64,000 nucleotides of DNA from Candidatus Dojkabacteria bacterium (GCA_016932785.1 JAFGCJ010000003.1:107677-171676); one strand, 5' to 3'. Shown: positions 50,100 to 60,929, numbered from the stretch's first letter. A program made the numbers and translations. The notes: a model not told the origin generated them from the sequence alone.

Positions 50100-51104
50100 T
50101 TAAGGTTGATGGCAGTCAAGACTATCGTTATTATCGATTTCACAAAGTATTGAGGCAACGCCTGCCTCGCCTATAAAAAGTTGCCTTTCCTGTCCATTAA
50201 CGATTACTTTCGTAGAAGAAACTTTGCCAGTAATTATATAAACGCTTGTTTCAAAGGTATATTCTATTGGTGTTCCAGGAGAAACTACAGCAGCAATCTC
50301 TTGGTTTCCATCGATTTCAACCTGAATCCAGGCTGCCTCTGGTGATATTGTGATTTTTAAAGTGTTTCCTTCAATATCGCTCTGTGACTCCTGACTATCC
50401 TGTTCATCATTTGAAGACCTGCTTTCTGGTGCTGTTTCGGACTCTTCGACTGTGTCATCTTGACTCTCTTTAACATACTCAATGTTTCTTGTGACTACTG
50501 CTTCTTTACCAATATTATCAGGATGTCTGGACTTAACGATGATGGTGTTGGCTCCTTCGCTTAGTGATAATTCAACTTCAAAATGACCATCCTGAGAGAT
50601 TTTTACAGCCTCGTCATTAACAGTAACAAACATATCCGGGTCAGTTTTACCTTTCAGTGTAATTTCTGACTCTGTCACGGTGGAATTATTTTCTGGATCA
50701 GTGACCTCAAGAAATGGCGGCTTCTGGAAGTTGTAAAATTGATAGATCAGATATGCCACTGTTGCCAAAGCAAAAAGTGAAACAAGTGAAATAATTATAA
50801 TACTTGGAGTTAGAACAAATTTTGGTTGCTTGATTGGCTTGGGGCCCTTCTCTACAGGTTGAATTGGTGCCTCCCCTACGCTTCTTCTATACAATGCTAA
50901 TACTCTGTGACTGTTAACCCCAAGGAATTTTGCATAGTTCTGCAGAAATCCTTTCGCGTAAACAGAGGAAGGAAATTTTTCGAACTGATTCTTCTCCAGA
51001 GCCTCTAGATAGTGGCGTTGAATTTTCGTTGCAGTAGCAATCTCCTCTAGAGAGTAATTTCTCCTGAGCCTTTCTTTTTTAAGAATTTCACCAGCCGTTA
51101 GCAC
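50100..51104 (-). CDS. RodZ-like cytoskeletal membrane protein
   Basis: Predicted 334 residues. An N-terminal Xre-type helix-turn-helix (LKKERLRRNYSLEEIATATKIQRHYLEAL) with YAKGFLQNYAKFLGV is the RodZ signature. One transmembrane helix (about 105-130), a beta domain with NNSTVTESEITLKGKTDPD, an acidic Ser/Glu linker and a C-terminal DUF4115-like domain (about 250-330) follow. RodZ links MreB to the envelope in rod-shaped cells; no mreB is in this window. It lies between ftsK and dnaG in one minus-strand run. Confidence 0.82.
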   Translation of the reverse strand: MLTAGEILKKERLRRNYSLEEIATATKIQRHYLEALEKNQFEKFPSSVYAKGFLQNYAKFLGVNSHRVLALYRRSVGEAPIQPVEKGPKPIKQPKFVLTPSIIIISLVSLFALATVAYLIYQFYNFQKPPFLEVTDPENNSTVTESEITLKGKTDPDMFVTVNDEAVKISQDGHFEVELSLSEGANTIIVKSRHPDNIGKEAVVTRNIEYVKESQDDTVEESETAPESRSSNDEQDSQESQSDIEGNTLKITISPEAAWIQVEIDGNQEIAAVVSPGTPIEYTFETSVYIITGKVSSTKVIVNGQERQLFIGEAGVASILCEIDNNDSLDCHQP

Positions 51105-51122
51105 ATTTAAGAGGTATTGAGA

Positions 51123-53330
51123 TTATGTCTCGGATTCTTCCCCAGACAGTTTTGAGAGAAAAGCCTCAGCATCAGAAATCAGTACATCTCTGGGTTTACT
51201 TCCGTCTGCTGGACTCACGACTTTTGCCGCATACAGTTCGTCAATAAGTCTTGCAGCACGATTGTATCCTATTCGTAGTTTTCTTTGTAGTAATGATGAG
51301 GATGCTTTTCCTGCAGCAACAATAATTCTTACTGCGTCAGGAAATAATTCATCCTCGGAAGCACTTCCGGCTCCGGTTGTAGCTCCCCCAGATCCCTGAG
51401 GTTTAGTCACTTCCTTGTTATAGTCTATGTCTTCAACTTGTGATTTAAGATGACTCGTTACTCTTTCGACCTCCTCAGGTGAGACAAATGCGCCTTGAAT
51501 TCTATATGGTCTTGAGACGTCTGGGGCTTTGAATAGCATGTCCCCATATCCAAGAAGGTTTTCAGCTCCTATCATGTCGAGAATGACTCTTGAGTCTATC
51601 GATGTAGCTACATTCATACCGATCCTAGCAGGTATGTTGGCTTTGATTAGGCCTGTTAAAACGTCAACAGAGGGCCTCTGAGTGGCCAAAATGAGGTGAA
51701 TTCCGACAGCTCTTGCCATTTGAGCCAGGCGGACAATCTTTGATTCTACGTTCAATCCAGCGGTTAGCATTATGTCTGCCATTTCGTCTACGACCAGAAT
51801 GATATATGGTAGCGCAGGGAATCCCATGGATTTATTGTAGTCTTCGATATTTCTTACTCCTGCTTTGTTTAAGATTCGGAATCTCTGTTGCATTTCTGTT
51901 GTTAGCCACTCTAGTGAATATGCTACCTTTTCAACGTCAGTAATAACGGGTGTTAAAAGATGAGGAATGCCATTGTAAGGCGGAAGTTCTACCATTTTGG
52001 GATCAACAAGGATAAGCCTTAAATAGTCGGGAGAATAAGTCATTATTAGACCACATAAAAAGGCATTAACACAGACAGATTTCCCTGATCCTGTTGCTCC
52101 TGCAATGAGAATATGGGGCATTTTTGCAAGATCTTTTACAATGGTTTTGCCGGAAACGTCTTTTCCGAACACAAGAGGTAAAATTCTATCCCTGGACTTC
52201 ATCTCTTCTGACTCCATTACATCACGTAAAGAAACCATGGAAGATACCTCGCTTGGCATTTCAATGCCTATTAGTGATGTTCCGGGTATGGGGGCCTCGA
52301 TTCTTACTGAACCCGATGGGGCTGCGAGGGCTAATGCAAGGTCATTTTGTAGTGCTCTAACTTTTGATACCTTTGTTCCAACAGTAATGCTAAGGGCGTA
52401 TTGGACAACTCTGGGACCGACTGAAATCTCAGATACTTTTGCCTGTATCCCAAAGCTTTTTAGAGTATTTTCTATTATTTCAGCCTTTTCTTGATGTTTT
52501 GCAGGATCGGATTTAACTTTTTTGGTGACAGATAGCAGCTCAGTTGAAGGATTTACCCAGTTGGGATATTTAATTGTTTCCTCTTCAGATGGTGTTTCTA
52601 AGTTGCCTTCTGAAGAATCATCAGTTTTTTTGTGTGTCTCTGTGGATGTCTTAGAGCTTGTATCTTGCATAGAATCTGTTGAATCAAGACCACTAATCTT
52701 TGGCTCTCCCGCATCGGAAGTACCGTCTCCTATGTATTTATTTTCTGCTGTTGCATCAGTTTCGTTGACGCTTTTTTCTGAGTTTACCTTTATATCTTTG
52801 TTTTTCTTGAGTAAAGAAAAGGCTTTTTTGATACCCTCTTTAATCTGATCCCACGATGTGTCTGTTATCAATATTATTGCTATTGATGTAGCGATTACCA
52901 GTAATACAATTCCTATAAACCTTCCAAATGAGCTTATTAAAAAATTGCTTAAATAGTACCCGAGATATCCTCCGCCATTACCCTGTTCTGCAGAAGATAA
53001 AGAAAGGGTCGTTGGAATTATAAAGTGTGAAATTGCTGATATCACCGATGTTAGAACGGTTATACCTGTTATTATCTTAAAGCCGTTTATTCTTGACTTG
53101 TAACCCAGGATAGTTGTTCCCAAAAGGATAAATACTAGTCCTCCGGGTATGGAGCCTATTCCCAGAGGTTTTTTCACAAATAGAAAAAAGCTGCCATCTA
53201 TAAACTGAGAGAGTATTAGAGAAACTCCTAAGGCTATTGTTAAGACACCAAAAATTATTCTGGTCTCTCTGCTTTGAATTGTAAGACCTTTAGATTTGGG
53301 TGGTCGGCCACGCTTTTTCTTTTTAGCCAT
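51123..53330 (-). CDS. ftsK: DNA translocase FtsK/SpoIIIE
   Basis: Predicted 735 residues. Four N-terminal transmembrane helices (about 25-165) precede a polar linker and the motor: alpha domain with ALALAAPSGSVRIEAPIPG, Walker A AGATGSGKSVCVN, Walker B LILVVDEMADIM and the ATQRPSVDVLTG motif. The gamma winged helix at the C terminus (DAVRIIVAAGKASSSLLQRKLRIGYNRA) would read KOPS-type polarity sequences. It pumps DNA across the septum at division. Divergent from rpoB across a 303-base gap. Confidence 0.97.
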   Translation of the reverse strand: MAKKKKRGRPPKSKGLTIQSRETRIIFGVLTIALGVSLILSQFIDGSFFLFVKKPLGIGSIPGGLVFILLGTTILGYKSRINGFKIITGITVLTSVISAISHFIIPTTLSLSSAEQGNGGGYLGYYLSNFLISSFGRFIGIVLLVIATSIAIILITDTSWDQIKEGIKKAFSLLKKNKDIKVNSEKSVNETDATAENKYIGDGTSDAGEPKISGLDSTDSMQDTSSKTSTETHKKTDDSSEGNLETPSEEETIKYPNWVNPSTELLSVTKKVKSDPAKHQEKAEIIENTLKSFGIQAKVSEISVGPRVVQYALSITVGTKVSKVRALQNDLALALAAPSGSVRIEAPIPGTSLIGIEMPSEVSSMVSLRDVMESEEMKSRDRILPLVFGKDVSGKTIVKDLAKMPHILIAGATGSGKSVCVNAFLCGLIMTYSPDYLRLILVDPKMVELPPYNGIPHLLTPVITDVEKVAYSLEWLTTEMQQRFRILNKAGVRNIEDYNKSMGFPALPYIILVVDEMADIMLTAGLNVESKIVRLAQMARAVGIHLILATQRPSVDVLTGLIKANIPARIGMNVATSIDSRVILDMIGAENLLGYGDMLFKAPDVSRPYRIQGAFVSPEEVERVTSHLKSQVEDIDYNKEVTKPQGSGGATTGAGSASEDELFPDAVRIIVAAGKASSSLLQRKLRIGYNRAARLIDELYAAKVVSPADGSKPRDVLISDAEAFLSKLSGEESET

Positions 53331-53467
53331 GACCCAATTGTATTAAAAGGGATAATCTTTTGCAATCAAGAGGCTGTTAAGTGTTTCACGGAAGGCAATT
53401 AATAGGGGTTGAATTTATCATTTTTTTGTGGCACGATATTAGTGTATTAAACCGGCCAATTCATTTG

Positions 53468-53496
53468 TTGACAAGTGCCGGTGTATATGATACTAT
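53468..53496 (+). promoter_or_regulatory. Strong promoter of the rpoB-rpoC operon
   Basis: TTGACA (53468-53473, perfect), a 17-base spacer and TACTAT (53491-53496). Expected start near 53503, giving a leader of about 130 bases before the rpoB ATG. This gap also holds the leader terminator. Confidence 0.8.
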
Positions 53497-53577
53497 TCTG
53501 CGAGTTTTCCGGAAATTCCTATAACAATAATGTTTTTTGCTCGCGAAGTTTCTTAAAACAGATTTTTACAGAGAATA

Positions 53578-53605
53578 GGCTCCTATAGAGTGAGCCGTTT
53601 TTTTT
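53578..53605 (+). terminator. Intrinsic terminator inside the rpoB leader
   Basis: GGCTC (53578-53582) pairs with GAGCC (53592-53596) and is followed by G and eight T. It lies about 75 bases downstream of the predicted transcription start and 28 bases before the rpoB ATG, so it would attenuate rpoBC transcription. An upstream GCTC (53539-53542) could compete for the 3' arm. Confidence 0.65.
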
Positions 53606-53633
53606 GATATTTGTTATATTAATAGGACAATTT

Positions 53634-56600
53634 ATGTTTAAACCAAGAGTAAATTCCGCTGGGAGGTTAGACTTAGGTCTTTCAGAAAGAATACTTCCCC
53701 CTCCAAACCTTATAGAGGCTCAAAAGAAGTCTTATGAATGGTTTAAAAAAGAAGGAATGGATACGCTTTTTGATGAGATTAATCCTGTCTCTGATACTTT
53801 GGGGAGGATGTGGGATCTTGAGTTTTCTGATTTCGAATTTGGTGATCCTAATCGCACTCCGGAAGAAGCCATTATTAAGAGTTCAACTTATGATGCTCCC
53901 TTGTATGCTAAGGTTAAGCTAACCAGCAAGAAGACAGGCGAAATTAAGGAGCAGAAGATGTTTGTAGCTGATTTCCCCCTCATGACCCCGAGGGGGTATT
54001 TTATTTTCAACGGTATTACAAAGACAGTTGTTCATCAGATCGTTCGTTCTGAGGGTGTTCTGTTCGAGGAGAGTAAAATCAGTACAGCAGATAAGAGGCT
54101 CTATTTTGCGAGGTTAATGCCTATGAGAGGACCCTGGTTTGAATTTGAGGTTAGCAAATATTACACAATGGCTGTAAGACTTGTTAACAAGAGACCAAAG
54201 ATACTTGTAACTACACTTTTGCGAGCTTTCGGCTTTTCGGGCGATGATGAAATTAGGAAATTGTTCCAGGATGTGCTTGGTATGGATAAGGATTTGATCG
54301 AGGCAACTCTTGAAAAGGATCCAACCAGCAATAGGGAGCAAGCCGTCATACATATATATAGCAAAATTCGGCCTGATGAATCTGTAACAATTGAGTCTGC
54401 AGAGAAATATATTAAAGGTTTCTTTTTCAATCAAAGAAGATTTGATTTGGGTAAGGTTGGCAGGTATCAGCTTAATAAAAAGTTAGGGCTTGATTATGAT
54501 ATGAAGCCCGAGAATTATCGACTTTTTATTGACGACATTATTGCCGTTATTAAAGCATTAGTGGAGATTCACAATGGTAAGAGAAAACCTGATGATATTG
54601 ATCATTTAGGAAACAGGAGAATTAGAAGTGTAGGAGAGATTATTAGTGATGAACTTCGTGTTGGTATAAGGAGAATGGAGAAGACCATTAGGGATAGGAT
54701 GAGTATGCATGGCGAGGATGCTAGAGTAACACCGTCTATGCTTGTAAGCACAAGACCAATAGCAGCTGCAATTAATAGTATGTTTGGTACTGGTCAGTTG
54801 TCCAGGTTCATGGATCAGGACAATATTCTAGGAGAGATTGAGCATAAACGGGAGGTTACTGCAAGCGGTCCCAAGGGTCTTACCAAGGAGAGAGCAACTT
54901 TCTCTGTAAGAGATGTTCATTTCTCTCATTACTCAAGGTTTTGCCCTGTCACTACACCTGAAGGTCAATCAATTGGTGTTGTTGTTCATCTTGCTCTTTA
55001 CGCTAGGGTCAATGACTACGGATTTATTGAAGCACCGTATAGGAAAGTACTTCAGGAGGCAAAAAATAATAAAACGTCATTACTGAATAGAATTCCTATT
55101 GATGATGTTAAAAACCCTAAGACGGGTAAAGTTCTTGCAAATGCTGGAGAACTTATCGACGAAAAAACTGCAGACAAGATTTCAAAAGTTAAAGAGATTA
55201 AGAAAATTTCCGTCATCTCGTACAAGACTGATGACGTGATTTATGTTTCACCTTCTGATGAAGATAAATATGTTGTGACAATGTCTACTGTTGATATGGA
55301 TGAACATGGAAACCTTATTGGAAAGTTGGTTTCAGCTAGAGCGGAGGGCCATTTCTATATGAAACCTGTTCAAGAGGTTCAACTGATTGACGTTGTTCCT
55401 TCTCAAGTCTGTGGACTTGGTTTATCTTGCATACCATTTATTCCTCAGGATACTTCTGAGCGTGCATTAATGGGTTCTAACATGCAAAGACAGGCTGTTC
55501 CTTTAGTCAAAAATGAGTCTCCAATTGTAGGTACAGGCTATGGAGAGCTTGTCGCACGTCAATCGGGTTGGGCGACATACGCAGAAGAGGATGGGGAAAT
55601 CACTTATGTCGATGCAGGTCAAGTCAGGGTTAGATATAAGGGTAAGAAAAAGGAAGAAACATACGATATTACTACTTTCCAGAGTACTAATCAGGACACC
55701 TGTTTTACTCAAAAGCCTGCTGTTGATCTTGGACAAAAAGTAAAAAAAGGTGAGCTTCTAGTTGATGGTCCAAGCATGCAGAACGGTGAATTAGCCTTAG
55801 GTACAAATCTTCTTGCTGCATACATGATTTTTGACGGTTATGTATATGAGGATGGTTTTCTTATATCTGAAAGACTTGTTAAGGACGATGCTTTAACTTC
55901 TATTCATATAAAGAAGTATGAGCAGAATATTCAGGAAACAGAGCTTGGACCTGAGATTCTTACAAATGACATTCCAAATGTTAGCGAGAGAACTCTTCGG
56001 AATTTAGATGAGCGAGGTATTGTCAGAGTCGGTGCGCGTGTCCAATCACAAGATGTTCTTGTGGGAACGATCGCTCCCCGTGGTGAAAAAGAGCTCACCT
56101 CTGAGGAAAGGCTTCTTAGAGCTATTTTTGGGGAACATGCACGAGAGGTTAGAGACAACTCACTTCGTGTTCCTCATGGTCAAAGCGGTGTTGTAATAAA
56201 TACACAGGTTTTATCTATTGATGAGGGGGATAAGCTACCTGCTGGAGTGATTCATCAGGTAAATGTGTGGGTTGCTCAGACAAAGAAAATTGCACTTGGT
56301 GACAAACTTGCTGGAAGACATGGAGATAAAGGAACAGTTTCTGCCGTTTTACCGGTTGAGGATATGCCATTCCTTGAGGATGGGACTCCGCTGGATATTA
56401 TCATCAGCCCTATTTTGATAAAAAGAATGAATATAGGTCAGCTCATGGAGGTTAAATTTGCCAAACTTGCAAAAGAACTTGGAATAAAGATTTCCATACC
56501 TAACTTTGAGGAATCAAATATTCAGTGGCTCTATGATGAATGTGAGAAGAACGGTATTGATACAAACGAACGTGTCACTCTCTATGACGGACGTACAGGT

Positions 56601-57020
56601 AAAAGATTCCCGAGACCTGTTAAGGTTGGGCCAAAATATACTAACAAGCTTAAGCACATTGCTGATACGAAGATACACGCTCGATCAACCGGTCCTTACA
56701 CACTTGTTACACAGCAGCCTCTCGGAGGTAAGGCGCAAATGGGAGGCCAGAGATTTGGAGAAATGGAAGTTTGGGCACTGGAGGCTCATGGGACAGCGAA
56801 TATTCTACAAGAGATGCTTACTATTAAATCAGATGATGTAAAAGGTAGATCAGATGCTTATAAGGCAATTATCCATGGTGAAAAAATTGAGACTGTAACT
56901 ACACCGGAGTCATTTAAAGTTCTTATAAGAGAGTTGAATGCTCTTTCGCTAAATATCGATCTAATTTATAAAAAGACCGAAGAGGAAGATGAACCAGACG
57001 CAGAACAAAAGGATGAATAA
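53634..57020 (+). CDS. rpoB: RNA polymerase beta subunit
   Basis: Predicted 1128 residues after choosing the ATG at 53634 over an upstream one at 53604 that lies close to the terminator T-tract. Conserved blocks are clear: the GPKGLTKERATFSVRDVHFSHYSRFCPVTTPEGQSIG rifampicin-region fork segment, SNMQRQAVPLV, GDKLAGRHGDKG (catalytic core) and the C-terminal GGKAQMGGQRFGEMEVWALEAHGTAN. It forms the polymerase core with RpoC, and is in one operon with it. The end overlaps rpoC. Confidence 0.98.
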   Translation: MFKPRVNSAGRLDLGLSERILPPPNLIEAQKKSYEWFKKEGMDTLFDEINPVSDTLGRMWDLEFSDFEFGDPNRTPEEAIIKSSTYDAPLYAKVKLTSKKTGEIKEQKMFVADFPLMTPRGYFIFNGITKTVVHQIVRSEGVLFEESKISTADKRLYFARLMPMRGPWFEFEVSKYYTMAVRLVNKRPKILVTTLLRAFGFSGDDEIRKLFQDVLGMDKDLIEATLEKDPTSNREQAVIHIYSKIRPDESVTIESAEKYIKGFFFNQRRFDLGKVGRYQLNKKLGLDYDMKPENYRLFIDDIIAVIKALVEIHNGKRKPDDIDHLGNRRIRSVGEIISDELRVGIRRMEKTIRDRMSMHGEDARVTPSMLVSTRPIAAAINSMFGTGQLSRFMDQDNILGEIEHKREVTASGPKGLTKERATFSVRDVHFSHYSRFCPVTTPEGQSIGVVVHLALYARVNDYGFIEAPYRKVLQEAKNNKTSLLNRIPIDDVKNPKTGKVLANAGELIDEKTADKISKVKEIKKISVISYKTDDVIYVSPSDEDKYVVTMSTVDMDEHGNLIGKLVSARAEGHFYMKPVQEVQLIDVVPSQVCGLGLSCIPFIPQDTSERALMGSNMQRQAVPLVKNESPIVGTGYGELVARQSGWATYAEEDGEITYVDAGQVRVRYKGKKKEETYDITTFQSTNQDTCFTQKPAVDLGQKVKKGELLVDGPSMQNGELALGTNLLAAYMIFDGYVYEDGFLISERLVKDDALTSIHIKKYEQNIQETELGPEILTNDIPNVSERTLRNLDERGIVRVGARVQSQDVLVGTIAPRGEKELTSEERLLRAIFGEHAREVRDNSLRVPHGQSGVVINTQVLSIDEGDKLPAGVIHQVNVWVAQTKKIALGDKLAGRHGDKGTVSAVLPVEDMPFLEDGTPLDIIISPILIKRMNIGQLMEVKFAKLAKELGIKISIPNFEESNIQWLYDECEKNGIDTNERVTLYDGRTGKRFPRPVKVGPKYTNKLKHIADTKIHARSTGPYTLVTQQPLGGKAQMGGQRFGEMEVWALEAHGTANILQEMLTIKSDDVKGRSDAYKAIIHGEKIETVTTPESFKVLIRELNALSLNIDLIYKKTEEEDEPDAEQKDE

Positions 57021-60000
57021 CAATAGAAGGTACCAGGACTTCACTTCTTTGAAGATTACTTTGGCATCGCCAGATCAGATTTTGGCTTGGTCTCACGGCG
57101 AAGTAACAAAGGCTGAGACTATTAACTATCGTACTCTGAAACCAGAGGTAGATGGTCTCATGTGTGAAAAGATCTTTGGACCTACCCAAAACTATCAATG
57201 TTACTGTGGGAAATACAGAAAGGTTCGATATAAGGGGATTATATGTGATAAATGTGGAGTTGAAGTAACAAGCAATAAGGTAAGAAGAGAAAGAATGGGG
57301 CATATTAAGCTTGCAGTCCCTGTCACTCATGTGTGGTTCTCATACAGTATACCTAATAAGATTTCCATAATTCTGGATATTCCTCAGAAGAGATTGCTTT
57401 CTGTTGTTTATTACACGAGATATATGATTACTGAGGTTGATAATCAGCGCAAAAAGGAGATAATTCCGATAATTCATCAGGAACTTGATACAAAGAAGAA
57501 GGAATTAGATGCTGAGTTGAAATCTCGTATTGCTGAACTCGAGAAAGGTCTTGATGATGAGTCGAAGAAAATTAAGAAACAAGTCAAAGATGAGGTAAAG
57601 GCCGAGTTCAAAATTGAGACACTGACAAATGATCATAAGAAATCAATTGCAAAGTTACATAAGGAATATGCAGAGAGAGAGGAAGAAACTGAAAGAGAAT
57701 ACAACGATCTTGAGAAGCTTGTCGAAAGAATCAAGATTGGTGAGGTGCTTACTGAAGATGAGATTATTTTACTAAGAGAAAAGAATTTTGTTTTCTTTTC
57801 GGCGAAGATGGGAGCAGAGGCAATTAGAGAACTTTTATCAGTCCTTGATCTAAAAAGTATTTCCAGAAAAATCAAGAAAGCAATTTCTAGTACACAGTCT
57901 TCTGCCAAGAGGGCTAGACTTATCGCAAGGGCCAGACTTATCAGTGGTATGCTTGAAAATAATTTAAGGCCCGAATGGATGGTACTTGATGTATTACCGG
58001 TAATTCCTCCTGATTTGAGGCCGATTATTCAGCTTCCTGGTGGTAAATTTGCAACTTCGGATCTTAACGATCTATATAGGCGGGTTATTAATAGAAATAA
58101 CAGACTTAAGAGGTTGATACAGATTGGTGCACCTGAGGTTATTTTGAGGAATGAAAAGAGAATGCTTCAAGAGGCTGTTGACGCTCTTATAGATAATAGT
58201 CACAGACCGAACAAACCGTTTATTAACCTGAGGAGAATGCCATATAAAGCATTAACAGATAACCTTCGTGGAAAGAAGGGTCGTTTTAGAAGGAATCTTC
58301 TTGGCAAGAGGGTCGACTATTCCGGACGTTCTGTAATAATAGGTTCTTCAACTTTGACTCTTAACCAGTGTGGTTTACCCAAGACAATGGTCCTTGAAAT
58401 GCTGAAACCGTTCGTTATTCGGCATCTTATTGATAACGAGGATGCACCAAATATTCGTGTAGCCAAGCAGATAATAGATGATATGGAACCTATTGTTTGG
58501 GATATTCTTGAGGAGTTAATAAAGGACAGACCGGTACTTTTGAATCGTGCTCCTACTCTTCATAAACAGAGTATCCAAGCTTTTTATCCTGTTCTTATTG
58601 AAGGTAATGCCATAAGAATTCATCCGTTGATCTGCGCTGGGTATAATGCTGACTTCGATGGTGACCAGATGGCTGTTCATGTACCTCTGACCGATGAAGC
58701 AGTGAAGGAAGCCAAGGAGATAATGCTTGCTCAGTACAATATTATAAGTCAGGCCGATGGGAGTATTCTTGCTATACCGGCAAAAGATATGGTTATTGGT
58801 ATTTATCTTCTTACTGCTCTTGAGGAAGAGGGTGAACCTATTACAGCGTTTTCAAGTGTGAACAGAGCGATCTCTTCGTATGATGTGGGTGAAATAACAA
58901 TCTCGCAGAAGATTCTTGTTGATATTAAGGGAGAAACAGTAGAAACTTCAGTTGGAAGACTTATTTTTAATGAGACTCTACCTGATGATTATAAATTTGT
59001 TAATGACCAAGTAGATAAATCTATTCTTGCTGATGTAATCAAAGATATTGTTAGAAACTATCCACTCGAAACGGCAGTGCAGGTTTTGGATGGCTTGAAG
59101 TATCTTGGGTTTAAATATGCAACTGATCTTGTTTATGATCTTGCTGTCGAAGACTTTGAAATTGACGTTGATAGAGAAGAGCTTCTTGACAAGGGTAATC
59201 AGAAAGAGCTCCAGCTGCAGGAGGATTATATGATGGGTCTTTTGACCTATGATGAAAAAAGACAGCTAAGTATTGACATGTGGAATTCAATAACCTCTGA
59301 AATGAGTGATAAGATTTGGGAGAGGATAGAGCCTGATAATCGTGTGTTTCAACAGATCAAGTCAGGCGCTGCAAAATATCCCGACCAGGCACGTCAGATT
59401 ATTGCTATGAAAGGAATGATCCGTGATCCACGAGGAGATTGGGTAGAGCTTCCAATTCAAGGAAATCACAATATCGGGTTGTCAGCATTTGAATATTTTG
59501 CGGCAAGTCGAGGTGGTAGAAAAGGTCTAGCTGATACGGCTTTGCGTACTGCAAGTAGTGGCTATTTAACAAGGAAACTTGTTGATGTAGCACAGGATGT
59601 CATTATCAGAACAGAGGATTGTGGTACAAAATCCCCTGGACATACCATTGTTCGTGATGACGAAATGGTTTCAAGGAGAATCCCGTTTGTTGAACTAATC
59701 CATGGAAGATGGACAGCGGATACGGTTAGGGATCCTAAGACTGATAAGGTAATTGCTAAAGCAAACCAGGAGATTGATTTAGAGCTTGCAAATAAAATAG
59801 ACAAGGCTGGTGTTCAGAGTATTAGTGTTCGCTCGCCTTTAACCTGTGAGTGCCCACTGGGTATATGTGCGAAATGCTATGGATACGATATAGGAAAGAA
59901 CCAACTCGTTGATATTGGTAAGGCTGTTGGTGTTATAGCGGCACAATCTATGGGTGAGCCGGCAACACAGATGGTCCTGAGAACCTTCCATACCGGGGGA

Positions 60001-60924
60001 GCTGTTGAGACTGATATTACGCGTGGTCTTCCACGTTTGAGTGAGCTTTTTGAGGCAAGGTTTCCTAAGAAAGCTGCTTTCATAATGCCTTTTGATGGCA
60101 AAGTTTCTGTTGAAGAGTTTGAGGATGGTACCTATAAAGTAGTCATAAAAGGTAAGCAGGATAAGACAAGGATTTTCTATCTGGACGATATAAAAGAGGT
60201 TCAGGTTAAAGATGGTGATACTGTGAAGGATGGTCAGGTTTTGTATGTATCGAAAGATAATAAGGAACATCAAGCCTCCTTTGCGGGTAAGGTTTCGATA
60301 ATTGGTGATTTGCTCGAGCTTACAGGGAAGGTTGAGACCGTAGAAGAGCTTAAAATTCCTTCAATTTATAAGGTTGTTGTAGAGGACAAGGCTGAGTTAA
60401 AGGCAGGAGAGAGCATAACAGATGGTAATATTGATCCAAAGACTTTCTCTGAAGTTGTAGGGCTTCTTCCCGCACTAGAATATGTTATCGATGGAGTACA
60501 GAGGGTATATACGGAACAGGGTATATCGATGGACGACAAGCATATAGAGTGTATAGCCAGGCAGATGGGAAGAATGTCTAAAGTTATTGCCCCTGGGGAC
60601 ACTGATTACCTAATTGGATCGTTTGTAAACAAACATATTGCTGTTGTTAAAAATAATAATCTTTTGAAAGAGAGCAAGAAACCTTCATATCTTGGTGATC
60701 AACTTTTAGGTATAACATCTGCATCTCTTAAGACTGAGAGCTTCCTTTCAGCTATGTCTTTCCAGGAGCAGGTCCGTGTTCTCACTGAGGCATCGTTACT
60801 TGGAAAGGTCGATTATTTGCGTGGTCTCAAGGAAAATGTTATTATAGGCCGTCCAATCCCGACAGGTGAGGATGCGCGAATTGATGATTTCTCAGCCCTA
60901 GAAGAATTTAGTAGTAAATATTAA
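56989..60924 (+). CDS. rpoC: RNA polymerase beta' subunit
   Basis: Predicted 1311 residues from the ATG at 56989. Recognised blocks are the zinc ribbon YQCYCGKYRKVRYKGIICDKCG, the switch region LLGKRVDYSGRSV, the catalytic NADFDGD (three Mg-binding aspartates), the bridge/trigger segment GLADTALRTASSGYLTRKL, and the second zinc site with CECPLGICAKCYG. A coiled-coil insertion rich in Lys and Glu lies at about 155-250. The start overlaps rpoB by 32 bases; an internal ATG at 57013 with an 8-base overlap is also possible. Confidence 0.97.
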   Translation: MNQTQNKRMNNNRRYQDFTSLKITLASPDQILAWSHGEVTKAETINYRTLKPEVDGLMCEKIFGPTQNYQCYCGKYRKVRYKGIICDKCGVEVTSNKVRRERMGHIKLAVPVTHVWFSYSIPNKISIILDIPQKRLLSVVYYTRYMITEVDNQRKKEIIPIIHQELDTKKKELDAELKSRIAELEKGLDDESKKIKKQVKDEVKAEFKIETLTNDHKKSIAKLHKEYAEREEETEREYNDLEKLVERIKIGEVLTEDEIILLREKNFVFFSAKMGAEAIRELLSVLDLKSISRKIKKAISSTQSSAKRARLIARARLISGMLENNLRPEWMVLDVLPVIPPDLRPIIQLPGGKFATSDLNDLYRRVINRNNRLKRLIQIGAPEVILRNEKRMLQEAVDALIDNSHRPNKPFINLRRMPYKALTDNLRGKKGRFRRNLLGKRVDYSGRSVIIGSSTLTLNQCGLPKTMVLEMLKPFVIRHLIDNEDAPNIRVAKQIIDDMEPIVWDILEELIKDRPVLLNRAPTLHKQSIQAFYPVLIEGNAIRIHPLICAGYNADFDGDQMAVHVPLTDEAVKEAKEIMLAQYNIISQADGSILAIPAKDMVIGIYLLTALEEEGEPITAFSSVNRAISSYDVGEITISQKILVDIKGETVETSVGRLIFNETLPDDYKFVNDQVDKSILADVIKDIVRNYPLETAVQVLDGLKYLGFKYATDLVYDLAVEDFEIDVDREELLDKGNQKELQLQEDYMMGLLTYDEKRQLSIDMWNSITSEMSDKIWERIEPDNRVFQQIKSGAAKYPDQARQIIAMKGMIRDPRGDWVELPIQGNHNIGLSAFEYFAASRGGRKGLADTALRTASSGYLTRKLVDVAQDVIIRTEDCGTKSPGHTIVRDDEMVSRRIPFVELIHGRWTADTVRDPKTDKVIAKANQEIDLELANKIDKAGVQSISVRSPLTCECPLGICAKCYGYDIGKNQLVDIGKAVGVIAAQSMGEPATQMVLRTFHTGGAVETDITRGLPRLSELFEARFPKKAAFIMPFDGKVSVEEFEDGTYKVVIKGKQDKTRIFYLDDIKEVQVKDGDTVKDGQVLYVSKDNKEHQASFAGKVSIIGDLLELTGKVETVEELKIPSIYKVVVEDKAELKAGESITDGNIDPKTFSEVVGLLPALEYVIDGVQRVYTEQGISMDDKHIECIARQMGRMSKVIAPGDTDYLIGSFVNKHIAVVKNNNLLKESKKPSYLGDQLLGITSASLKTESFLSAMSFQEQVRVLTEASLLGKVDYLRGLKENVIIGRPIPTGEDARIDDFSALEEFSSKY

Positions 60925-60929
60925 AGAAT

